NCBI GenBank assembly: GCA_018828205.1
Contig: JAHJWA010000316.1
Span: 1 to 13,062, forward strand
Reading direction: 5' to 3'
Origin: Alphaproteobacteria bacterium
Lineage (GTDB): Bacteria; Pseudomonadota; Alphaproteobacteria; Sphingomonadales; Sphingomonadaceae
DNA: 13,062 nucleotides
The notes under the pieces: generated by a model
What the model saw: the letters and a program-made list of their open reading frames with translations, nothing else
The model's database searches: none
Told to the model about the DNA's origin: nothing
Position numbers and translations under genes: made by a program
Shown: positions 6,985-13,062 of the stretch, one piece after another
Layout: each line of letters begins with the position of its first letter
Position numbering within the stretch: position 1 is the first letter of the stretch

Positions 6985-8208
6985 CTAGGCCCGTGCCCTG
7001 AGTTTCCTGACGGGCTCATTAGAGACATCCGCCCGCAATTCGTCGAGATAGTCGCTCCACCACTGGTGCATCGCGACACGCTCATCCCAGTAGCGGCCAC
7101 GATTGTAAGTGCCGCGAATGGCGTTGGTGTCAGAATGAGCCAGCGAACGCTCGATCGCATCAGGCGACCACTTGCCGCTTTCGTTGAGAAGGGTCGAAGC
7201 GGTGGTTCGCAAGCCATGAGCGGTGACCTCGCCTACGGCGTAGCCCATCCGCCGGAAACACTGATTGACTGTGTTTTCGCTCAGCGGACGCCGCCAGGTG
7301 TGGAAAGCCGGGAAGACATAGCCTTCAGGTCCGGTAAGCTCGAAGAGCTCGCGCAGGTAGGCGAGGACCTGACGGGATAGGGGAACCTCGTGCGGGCGGC
7401 GCATTTTCATACGCTCGGCCGGGATCTTCCATACCGCGTTGTCGAGGTCGAACTCTGACCAGACCGCCATGCGCAACTCACCCGGGCGCGTCATGACATG
7501 GGGCGAGACCTGCATGGCGAGCCGGGAAATCTTGTGACCGCTGTAGCTGTCCATGGCGCGCAGCAATTCGCCCAGCTGCTTCGGATCGATGATCGCGGCG
7601 TGATGCTTGGTCTTCGGCACCACCAGCGCCCCTCGCAGGATCGCGCTCGGGTCACTTTCGCCGCGCCCTGTTGCCACGGCGTAGCGGAACACGCGACCGG
7701 CAAAGGAACGACAGCGCCGCGCTGTTTCATATTTGCCTTGAGCCTCGACGCGCTTCAGCGCAGCCAACAGGTCGACAGGCTTGATGTCGGTAACCGGGAA
7801 GGTCCAAAGTGGCTTGAGCTGCTCCAGCAGCCAGTTGGCCTTCTGGGTCGTCGCTTCCGATTGCCCTTCCGCTACACGCTTATCGATGTACTCCTTCGCG
7901 ATGTCGCCGAAGGTGTTGGCGGCGCTGAAGGCAGCGACGAGCTTCTCGCGCTTGCGCTCCAGCAGCGGATCAATGCCAGCTTCGACCTTCTTACGGGCCT
8001 TGTCGCGCCTCGCGCGGGCTTCTGCGAGGCCGACGTCGGGATAGCGACCAAGCGCAAGCCGCTTCTGCTTGCCTGCGTATCGGTATTTGTAGCGCCACAG
8101 CTTCGAACCGCTGGGATGCACTTCGAGGTACAGGCCTCGATCATCGGTGTGCTGGGTGACCTTGTCCGACGGACGAAGGTTACGGATTTTCAAATCTGTC
8201 AGCGCCAT
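6985..8208 (-). CDS. Tyrosine-type site-specific integrase, P4 family
   Basis: Recombinase that integrates and excises the island at the tRNA-Leu gene, 407 residues, full length for P4-type integrases. The N-terminal Arm-DNA-binding domain (DUF4102) covers about 1-90, with the family pattern ending in RLALGRYPDVGLAEARARRD (50-69). A SAM-like core-binding domain follows at about 100-195. The catalytic domain shows Arg241 in TRPGEL, His331-Gly-Leu-Arg334, His358 in SLAHSD, and the nucleophile Tyr368 in GTYNRGRYW. All catalytic residues are present, so the enzyme should be active. The ATG at 8208 has GAGGAG eight bases upstream. The gene starts about 220 bases from the tRNA 3' end and reads inward, as expected for an integrase next to its own att site. 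The space between holds short repeats that could be its arm-binding sites. Confidence 0.96.
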   Translation of the reverse strand: MALTDLKIRNLRPSDKVTQHTDDRGLYLEVHPSGSKLWRYKYRYAGKQKRLALGRYPDVGLAEARARRDKARKKVEAGIDPLLERKREKLVAAFSAANTFGDIAKEYIDKRVAEGQSEATTQKANWLLEQLKPLWTFPVTDIKPVDLLAALKRVEAQGKYETARRCRSFAGRVFRYAVATGRGESDPSAILRGALVVPKTKHHAAIIDPKQLGELLRAMDSYSGHKISRLAMQVSPHVMTRPGELRMAVWSEFDLDNAVWKIPAERMKMRRPHEVPLSRQVLAYLRELFELTGPEGYVFPAFHTWRRPLSENTVNQCFRRMGYAVGEVTAHGLRTTASTLLNESGKWSPDAIERSLAHSDTNAIRGTYNRGRYWDERVAMHQWWSDYLDELRADVSNEPVRKLRARA

Positions 8209-8256
8209 TTTCGATTCTCCTCAGCAAGTCCTGGAAGGGACCAGCGTGGAGGCATC

Positions 8257-8323
8257 GGGGTCATGGGGCCATCTCACTTTTTGGCGGGGCCATTTCGCCC
8301 CTAGCATGGCACTTCATGGCCCC
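8257..8323. repeat. Cluster of GGGGCCAT repeats between integrase and att site
   Basis: GGGGCCAT occurs at 8265-8272 and again at 8286-8293, exactly 21 bases apart (about two helical turns). Its inverse ATGGCCCC is at 8316-8323. A one-mismatch copy, GGGGTCAT, directly precedes the first at 8257-8264. GGGGC and GCCCC around 8286-8301 can also form a small hairpin. The position between the integrase start and the tRNA end fits arm-type integrase sites or excisionase sites, though binding is inferred. Confidence 0.55.
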
Positions 8324-8368
8324 GGATTACCTGAAATCGGCTGACACAATCCGGGATCGGTGAGGGTC

Positions 8369-8388
8369 AAAAATGGCAGATTTCCGCC
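8369..8388 (-). terminator. Weak candidate terminator downstream of tRNA-Leu
   Basis: On the minus strand GGCGG-AAAT-CTGCC forms a five-pair stem including one G-U pair. It is followed by ATTTTT, about 40 bases after the tRNA 3' end. The stem is short. If the island boundary is at the tRNA, this terminator is supplied by the island. Confidence 0.35.
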
Positions 8389-8427
8389 GTTTTGTCGACC
8401 CTTTCGGGATGTTATGGGATTGAGAAA

Positions 8428-8445
8428 TGGTGCCCAGAAGAGGAC
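8428..8445 (-). other. Presumed attachment-site core at the tRNA-Leu 3' end
   Basis: P4-type integrases commonly use the 3' part of a tRNA gene as core site and restore the gene by carrying a copy. The last bases of this tRNA face the integrase, so the core should lie here. The end coordinate is nominal, because the second copy that would define it is outside the window. Confidence 0.5.
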
Positions 8446-8514
8446 TCGAACCTCCACGACCTTGCGATCGCCAGCACCTGAAGCTGGTGCGTCTACCAAT
8501 TCCGCCATCTGGGC
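8428..8514 (-). tRNA. tRNA-Leu, anticodon CAG
   Basis: An 87-base tRNA with encoded CCA. The acceptor stem GCCCAGA pairs fully with TCTGGGC, followed by discriminator A and CCA. The anticodon stem CCAGC/GCTGG encloses the loop TTCAGGT, giving anticodon CAG for leucine codon CUG, a heavily used codon in GC-rich genomes. A long variable arm (class II) and the T-loop TTCGAGT support the call. It marks the island insertion site and appears intact. Confidence 0.97.
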
Positions 8515-8570
8515 ACGTTTGCAGCAATCCGGTCGTCTTGGTCCGGTGCCGTCGGTAGGCGCGGGCCACT

Positions 8571-8595
8571 AGCGAAGGGGGGGGACCCTTGTCAA
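8571..8595 (-). promoter_or_regulatory. Candidate tRNA-Leu promoter
   Basis: On the minus strand a perfect TTGACA (8590-8595) lies about 75 bases upstream of the tRNA. The expected -10 position, near 8571 and just beyond, reads CTAGTG, a poor match. A strong -35 with a loose -10 is common in alphaproteobacteria, so a promoter is plausible but unproven. Confidence 0.35.
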
Positions 8596-8714
8596 TCGAC
8601 TTCGCGCTGCTCGCGCGTTTGCGCCGCTTACCGGTCGCCCGCCCGCGCGGAACGCTTGCGAGGGCGGCGTGCTTGCGGCTAGAGGCGGGCGCGTCAATCC
8701 AACGAAGGACGAGC

Positions 8715-9665
8715 ATGGCGAGCAAGGGCGCGTTGAACGGGAAACTCGTGGTGCTGATGGGCGGGAGCGGCTTCATCGGCAATTACGTCGCGCAGGCCAT
8801 GCTCGCGCGCGGCGCGCGGCTGCGGATCGCCAGCCGCCATCCCGAGCGGGCGTTCAACCTCAAGCCGCTCGCCAATCTGGGGCAGATCCAGTTCGCGCGC
8901 TGCGATGTCACCGACCGGCAGAGCGTCGACCGGGCGATCGCGGGCGCCGATGCGGTGGTCAATCTGGTCGGCGCCTTCGACGGCAATCTCAAGCAGATCA
9001 TGGGCGAAAGCGCGGGGTGGATGGCCGAGGCCGCCGCCGCGAACGGCGCCGCGAGCTTCGTCCATGTCAGCGCGATCGCGCAGCAGCCGGCGGGCGAGCC
9101 CGAGATCGAATACGCGACCGCAAAGAAGCTCGGCGAGGAGCGCGTGCGCGCCGCCTTCCCGCAGGCGACCGTGCTGCGGCCCTCGATCCTGTTCGGCAAG
9201 GACGGCGACTTCCTGGCGATGTTCGCGCAGATGATCCGTTTCGTGCCGGTGCTGCCGGTGTTCGGCCCCGAGGCGAAGCTGCAGCTGGTCTATGTCGACG
9301 ATGTCGCCGAAGCGGTCGCGGTCGCGCTCGAGGATCCTGCGCAGTACGGCGGCAAGACCTTCGAGCTGGGCGGACCCGAGACGCTGACGATGATGGAGAT
9401 CAACCGCCGGATCGCCGCCGCCCAGCGGCGCAAGCGCAGCTTCCTGGCGATGCCCGACGGCGTCTCGGGCGCCTTCGCCTCGCTCCCGGGCACGCCGATG
9501 GGCAAGGATCAGTGGGCGCTGCTCAAGCAGGGCAGCGTGGTCTCGGGCGAGCATCCCGGCTTTGCCGAACTCGGGATCACGCCCAAGCCGCTGGGCCTGT
9601 TCCTCGACAAGTGGATGGTGCGCTATCGCCGCCAGGGGCGCTTCTCGGACCGCGCCGCGTCCTGA
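8715..9665 (+). CDS. NAD(P)-binding Rossmann protein, complex I NDUFA9-like family
   Basis: Atypical short-chain dehydrogenase/reductase of 316 residues. Its relatives include the NDUFA9 accessory subunit of mitochondrial complex I and alphaproteobacterial homologues. The nucleotide-binding motif GGSGFIG (16-22) starts the Rossmann fold, NLVGAF (83-88) follows, and YATAK (133-137) matches the YxxxK pattern of the superfamily. VYVDDVAEAVAVAL further on is the usual substrate-side segment. The start at 8715 has GAAGGA a few bases upstream; an in-frame start at 8589 would add about 42 residues rich in arginine and alanine without family similarity. The gene is on the chromosomal side of the tRNA, has very high GC, and converges on the NfeD gene with 15 bases between them. 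The exact reaction is unknown; a role with complex I assembly or stability is known for the family but not shown here. Confidence 0.88.
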   Translation: MASKGALNGKLVVLMGGSGFIGNYVAQAMLARGARLRIASRHPERAFNLKPLANLGQIQFARCDVTDRQSVDRAIAGADAVVNLVGAFDGNLKQIMGESAGWMAEAAAANGAASFVHVSAIAQQPAGEPEIEYATAKKLGEERVRAAFPQATVLRPSILFGKDGDFLAMFAQMIRFVPVLPVFGPEAKLQLVYVDDVAEAVAVALEDPAQYGGKTFELGGPETLTMMEINRRIAAAQRRKRSFLAMPDGVSGAFASLPGTPMGKDQWALLKQGSVVSGEHPGFAELGITPKPLGLFLDKWMVRYRRQGRFSDRAAS

Positions 9666-9680
9666 GCCTTTCGCTCCGCG

Positions 9681-10151
9681 TCAGGCTTCGCCCGCGGGGT
9701 CCTGCTCGATGATCAACGCCACCGGTTCGACCAGCAGCTCGGAGCCGTCGCTGCCGGTGATGCGCACCCGCTCGCCCAGCGCCGCATCGGGCCCGCGCGC
9801 GATCCATTCGCTGTCGCCCACCTTGACCCTTCCGCTGCCCGAGACGATCGCCTGCGTGACCAGCGCGGTCTGCCCGGTCATCCGTCCGCCGCGGTTGTTG
9901 AGCAGCGGATCCGAGCTGACGATCGGGCGATCCTTGAGCATCCGCCGCGCGGAAAAGGCGAAGATCAGCGACAGGAAGATGAAGCAGGTCACCTGCACCG
10001 CGAGCGAGGGGACCGCGATCAGCGCGATCACCCCGGTCGCCAGCGCGGCCATCGCCAGCCACATCAGATAGACCCCGGGCACGACCATCTCGAGCCCGCC
10101 CAGGATCAGCCCGGCGGCGAACCAGTACCAATGCGGCTCGATTCCGTCCAT
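9681..10151 (-). CDS. NfeD-like membrane protein (YbbK type)
   Basis: Small membrane protein of 156 residues, full length for the short NfeD type that lacks a protease domain. Hydrophobic helices occur at about 8-28 and 30-70, around WFAAGLILGGLEMVVPGVYL and VTCFIFLSLIFAF. The C-terminal part, from about 90, is a small beta-rich OB-fold domain with the GQTALV and GERVRITGSDG features of the family. NfeD proteins partner with SPFH proteins in membrane microdomains. That fits here: the gene begins seven bases after the SPFH gene on the same strand, so they form a two-gene operon comparable to E. coli qmcA-ybbK. Translational coupling is likely, as no good ribosome-binding sequence precedes this start. 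Confidence 0.92.
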   Translation of the reverse strand: MDGIEPHWYWFAAGLILGGLEMVVPGVYLMWLAMAALATGVIALIAVPSLAVQVTCFIFLSLIFAFSARRMLKDRPIVSSDPLLNNRGGRMTGQTALVTQAIVSGSGRVKVGDSEWIARGPDAALGERVRITGSDGSELLVEPVALIIEQDPAGEA

Positions 10152-10158
10152 GCGGCGC

Positions 10159-11184
10159 TCAACCCTGCGCGGGGTCGTTGGAGGAGGGCACGCTGGCGCG
10201 GCGCACCGGCTGCGGGCGCTGCGGGCGCGACGGGGGGATCGGGGTGCCGGTATCGACCGTGCCCTGCGTATCGCCGAAGGTCCCGCGGACCAGCTCGCCG
10301 ATCCCGCCCAGCGAGCCGATCAGCTGGGTCGCCTCGACCGGGAACAGGATCGTCTTGGCGTTGGGGCTGTCGGCGAATCTGCCGATCGCCTTGGTGTATT
10401 CCTGCGCGACGAAATAATTGATCGCCTGGTTGCCCGACTGGGCGATGGCATCGGAGACCAGCTCGGTCGCCTTGGCTTCGGCCTGCGCCGCGCGCTCGCG
10501 CGCCTCGGCGTCGCGGAAGGCCGCCTCGCGCTTGCCCTCGGCCTTGAGGATGGCGGACTGCTTGTCGCCCTCGGCGCGCAGGATACTCGAGGCGCGGTCG
10601 CCCTCGGCCTCGAGGATTTCGGCGCGCTTGAGGCGTTCGGCCTTCATCTGCCGCGCCATCGCCTCGGAAATGTCGAGCGGCGGGCGGATGTCCTTGATCT
10701 CGACGCGGGTGATCTTGACCCCCCAGGGCGAGGTCGCGTGATCGACCACCGAGAGCAGCCGCGCGTTGATCTCGTCGCGCTTGGACAGCGTCTCGTCGAG
10801 ATCCATGCTGCCCATCACCGTGCGCAGATTGGTCGTGGTGAGCGCCATGATCGCCTGGTAGAGATTCGAGACCTCATAGGCCGCCTTGCCCGCGTCGAGC
10901 ACCTGGAAGAAGACCACCGCATCGACCCCGACCATGGCGTTGTCAGCGGTGATGATTTCCTGCCCCGGAATGTCGAGCACCTGTTCCATCACATTGACCT
11001 TGCGCCCGACGCGGTCGATCAGCGGGATGATCAGATGCAGGCCCGGCTCGGCGGCCATGGTGTATTTGCCCAGCCTCTCGATGGTGTAGACATAGCCCTG
11101 TTTGACGACCCGCACCGCCATCATCAGAAAGATGACCAGCACCAGCACCGCCAGACCCATGAAAATCAGACCACCCATGCGCAT
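10159..11184 (-). CDS. SPFH/Band 7 (stomatin-prohibitin-flotillin) membrane protein, QmcA-like
   Basis: Membrane scaffold protein of 341 residues. An N-terminal membrane helix covers about 4-24 (GGLIFMGLAVLVLVIFLMMA). The Band 7 domain runs from about 25 to 210, with the conserved ERLGKY, PGLHLIIPLIDRV and RTVMGSMDLDE segments. A long charged helix rich in Glu, Ala and Arg (about 190-265) then forms a coiled coil for oligomer assembly, and a proline-rich tail ends the protein. Such proteins form large rings in the membrane and control membrane proteases or organisation. The ATG at 11184 has AGGGG five bases upstream; ATG at 11178 is an alternative. It is the first gene of an operon with the NfeD partner and is divergent from the alcohol dehydrogenase gene. 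Confidence 0.94.
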   Translation of the reverse strand: MRMGGLIFMGLAVLVLVIFLMMAVRVVKQGYVYTIERLGKYTMAAEPGLHLIIPLIDRVGRKVNVMEQVLDIPGQEIITADNAMVGVDAVVFFQVLDAGKAAYEVSNLYQAIMALTTTNLRTVMGSMDLDETLSKRDEINARLLSVVDHATSPWGVKITRVEIKDIRPPLDISEAMARQMKAERLKRAEILEAEGDRASSILRAEGDKQSAILKAEGKREAAFRDAEARERAAQAEAKATELVSDAIAQSGNQAINYFVAQEYTKAIGRFADSPNAKTILFPVEATQLIGSLGGIGELVRGTFGDTQGTVDTGTPIPPSRPQRPQPVRRASVPSSNDPAQG

Positions 11185-11329
11185 TCGCTCCCCTAATAGA
11201 GGGCGAGCCTACCCCATGCTGCGCCGCTCGCACAATTGAAAAGCTGGACCGACCGAATGGACAAGTCCTGCAGGCAGGGGCAGGATGGATGCGAGGCAGC
11301 CGGACACCGGCGCCCGGGGAGAGGGTGAC
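11185..11329. other. Divergent intergenic region between the SPFH gene and the alcohol dehydrogenase gene
   Basis: These 145 bases must hold the promoters of both neighbouring genes. I see no convincing paired -35 and -10 boxes on either strand. A CCTGCAGG palindrome near 11268 has no evident role. Confidence 0.4.
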
Positions 11330-13062
11330 ATGCGAAACTGGGGATATGCCGCGCTGGCGATGCTCGCGCTGGCCGGCTGCGGCGAGATGGCGGTGCAGGA
11401 AACAGACGGCGGGATCGACGCCATCGAACTGGTCAACGCCGGCGACGACTGGGCCAACTGGATCACCCACGGGCGCACCTATTCCGAACAGCGCTTCTCC
11501 CCGCTCGAACAGGTGAACCGCGACACCGTCGGCGATCTGGGTCTCGCCTGGTTCGCCGATATGGACACCGCGCGCGGGCAGGAGGCGACCCCGCTGGTGA
11601 TCGACGGCAAGCTCTACGTCACCACCGCCTGGAGCAAGGTGAAGGCCTATGACGCCGCGACCGGTGAGCCGCTGTGGGAATACGACCCGCAGGTGCCCGG
11701 CGAGACCGCGGTCAAGGCCTGCTGCGACGTGGTCAACCGCGGGCTCGCCGCCTGGGGCGACCGCCTGTTCCTGGGCACGCTCGACGGGCGGCTGGTGGCG
11801 CTGGATCGCGACACCGGGGCGGTCGAGTGGGAGAAGGTCACCGTCGACCAGGAGCAGTCCTACACCATCACCGGTGCGCCGCGGGTGATCGACGGCAAGG
11901 TGCTGATCGGCAATGGCGGCGCCGAATTCGGGGTGCGCGGCTATATCGCCGCCTATGACGCGGCCGATGGCGCGGAGCTGTGGCGCTTCTACACCGTCCC
12001 CGCGGGCGACGAGGACGAGGACGAGGACGCGCCCGAATACCTCAAAGCCGCCGCCGCAACCTGGAGCGGCGATGTGCTGGGCGGCGAGAGCGGGATCGGG
12101 GGCGGCGGCACGGTGTGGGATTCGATGGCCTACGACCCCGCGCTCGACCTGCTCTATATCGGCGTGGGCAACGGCAGCCCCTGGAACCGCGCCTATCGCA
12201 GCCCCGGCCCCGACGGCCGCGGCGAAGGCGACAATCTCTATCTCTCGAGCATCGTCGCGATCCGCCCCGACAGCGGCGAATACGTCTGGCACTATCAGAC
12301 CACCCCGGGCGAGACCTGGGACTACACCGCCACCCAGCACATCATTCTCGCGGACATTGCGATCGACGGCGAGGAGCGGCAGGTGCTGATGCAGGCGCCC
12401 AAGAACGGCTTCTTCTACGTGCTCGACCGCGCGACCGGCGAGTTCATCTCCGCCGAGCCCTATATCCCGCAGAACTGGGCCTCGGGAATCGATGCCGAGG
12501 GGCGCCCGGTCCAGAACGAGGAAGCGCGGATCGATGTGACGGGCGAGCCGGCGCTGGTGATGCCCGGCCCGCTGGGCGGCCACAATTGGCACCCGATGGC
12601 CTTCCACCCTGGCGAGGGGCTGGTCTATATCCCCGCCTTCGAGGCGGCCTCGATCTACGCCCCCGAGGCAGGCTGGAAGCCCGACCGCGCGCGCGGCTTC
12701 AACGTCGGCTTCGATCTGGGCGCGGGCGACCTGCCCCCGGATCTCGGCATCCGCCGCGAGGTCTATGGCACGGTCAAGGGCAGGCTGATCGCCTGGGATC
12801 CGGTGAAACAGGAGGCGCGCTGGGAGGTGGAATTCCCCGGCCCGTGGAACGGCGGGTTGCTGGCGACCGGCGGGGGCCTGGTGTTCCAGGGCAATTCCTC
12901 AAGCGAGTTCAGCGCCTATGACGCCGCCGATGGCAGCAAGCTGTGGAGCTTCGCGGCGCAGACCGGGATCGTCGCGCCGCCGATCACCTACACCGTCGCG
13001 GGCGAGCAATATGTCGCGGTGCTCGCCGGCTGGGGCGGCGCCTATGCGCTCGCCGCCGATGG
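11330..13062 (+). CDS. PQQ-dependent alcohol dehydrogenase, predicted lipoprotein (3' end outside window)
   Basis: Periplasmic quinoprotein oxidising alcohols with pyrroloquinoline quinone; 577 complete codons are visible and the frame stays open. Against the methanol dehydrogenase pattern, the visible sites are Glu85 in QEATP, the adjacent cysteines 131-132 that form the unusual disulfide over PQQ, Trp263 in GGGTVWD, metal ligands Glu199 and Asn281 (GNGSPW), and catalytic Asp331 in GETWDYTATQ. Residue 333 is Thr, not the Asp typical of lanthanide-dependent enzymes, so calcium is expected. WDYTATQ and GWGGAYAL resemble quinohaemoprotein alcohol dehydrogenases, so a C-terminal cytochrome c domain may follow beyond the window. 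The N-terminus has a lipobox LAGC with Cys17, implying membrane anchoring. An acidic Asp/Glu run lies at 227-233. AGAGGG precedes the ATG by four bases. Confidence 0.93.
   Translation, partial: MRNWGYAALAMLALAGCGEMAVQETDGGIDAIELVNAGDDWANWITHGRTYSEQRFSPLEQVNRDTVGDLGLAWFADMDTARGQEATPLVIDGKLYVTTAWSKVKAYDAATGEPLWEYDPQVPGETAVKACCDVVNRGLAAWGDRLFLGTLDGRLVALDRDTGAVEWEKVTVDQEQSYTITGAPRVIDGKVLIGNGGAEFGVRGYIAAYDAADGAELWRFYTVPAGDEDEDEDAPEYLKAAAATWSGDVLGGESGIGGGGTVWDSMAYDPALDLLYIGVGNGSPWNRAYRSPGPDGRGEGDNLYLSSIVAIRPDSGEYVWHYQTTPGETWDYTATQHIILADIAIDGEERQVLMQAPKNGFFYVLDRATGEFISAEPYIPQNWASGIDAEGRPVQNEEARIDVTGEPALVMPGPLGGHNWHPMAFHPGEGLVYIPAFEAASIYAPEAGWKPDRARGFNVGFDLGAGDLPPDLGIRREVYGTVKGRLIAWDPVKQEARWEVEFPGPWNGGLLATGGGLVFQGNSSSEFSAYDAADGSKLWSFAAQTGIVAPPITYTVAGEQYVAVLAGWGGAYALAAD

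Larger units (their letters stand above)
1..8427. mobile_element. Genomic island, integrase-proximal end, inserted at tRNA-Leu (left end outside window)
   Basis: A P4-type integrase lies just inside the 3' end of an intact tRNA-Leu gene and reads away from it, the usual layout of an integrated island. Next come an AlpA-type regulator, an unknown gene, a toxin-antitoxin pair and a type III restriction-modification system, all typical island cargo. Base composition agrees: sampled 60-base lines give about 58% GC at 5221-5280 and 57% at 3361-3420, against about 78% at 9001-9060 to the right of the tRNA. I found no second copy of the tRNA 3' end in the window, so the other boundary must lie left of base 1. 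The exact right boundary within or beside the tRNA cannot be fixed without that copy. Confidence 0.85.

Noticed and set aside
8314..8508. Minus-strand open frame over tRNA-Leu starting MAELVDAPASG
   Set aside because: It is a translation of the tRNA-Leu gene, a well-known artefact pattern; the tRNA fold is complete.
9661..9685. CCTGA...TCAGG inverted repeat between the convergent chromosomal genes as a bidirectional terminator
   Set aside because: The five-base arms contain the two stop codons, with a 15-base loop and no T-tract; too weak to call.
10150..11196. Plus-strand 348-residue open frame opposite the SPFH gene
   Set aside because: The minus strand encodes a full-length SPFH protein with all family segments; the plus-strand frame is its shadow.
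10943..12607. Long 554-residue minus-strand open frame opposite the alcohol dehydrogenase
   Set aside because: It is antisense to a clear PQQ dehydrogenase and to part of the SPFH gene in another frame. Its Gly/Ala/Arg/His/Asp-rich composition is typical of high-GC shadow frames.
1..13062. CRISPR array or insertion sequence
   Set aside because: No regularly spaced repeats of CRISPR length and no transposase-like protein or terminal inverted repeats were seen.

Overview
The window looks like chromosome of a GC-rich alphaproteobacterium, most likely of the Sphingomonadales (Erythrobacter/Sphingomonas-like). The basis is the very high GC of the right-hand part and its gene types: an NDUFA9-like Rossmann protein, an NfeD/SPFH pair and a PQQ-dependent alcohol dehydrogenase. 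This taxonomic call is inference; no marker gene is present.

The left two thirds (about 1-8427) is the integrase-proximal end of a genomic island inserted at the 3' end of a tRNA-Leu(CAG) gene (8428-8514, minus). Reading inward from the tRNA, it holds a short-repeat region, a P4-type tyrosine integrase, a small AlpA-type regulator, an uncharacterised 233-residue protein, and a minus-strand array higB-higA-mod-res. This array is a HigBA toxin-antitoxin pair followed by a complete type III restriction-modification system. The far island end and the second att copy lie to the left of the window.

In the array, Mod would methylate adenine in its target sequence and Res would cut unmodified DNA in complex with Mod. 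The mod stop and res start overlap, so their synthesis is probably coupled. HigBA sits directly upstream on the same strand and could stabilise the cargo. The centre of mod, carrying the catalytic motifs and the target-recognition region, is clearly poorer in GC than everything around it, which suggests recombination of the specificity module. The uncharacterised gene is transcribed away from higB across a short region containing a good -35 box, inverted repeats and direct repeats. It is the best candidate here for something undescribed.

The right third (8515-13062) is ordinary chromosome: the NAD(P)-binding protein gene, a convergent SPFH-NfeD operon on the minus strand, and a divergent PQQ alcohol dehydrogenase gene. 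The dehydrogenase is cut by the window end, has a lipoprotein signal, and has a calcium-type rather than lanthanide-type active site. No gene-free stretch exceeds 300 bases.
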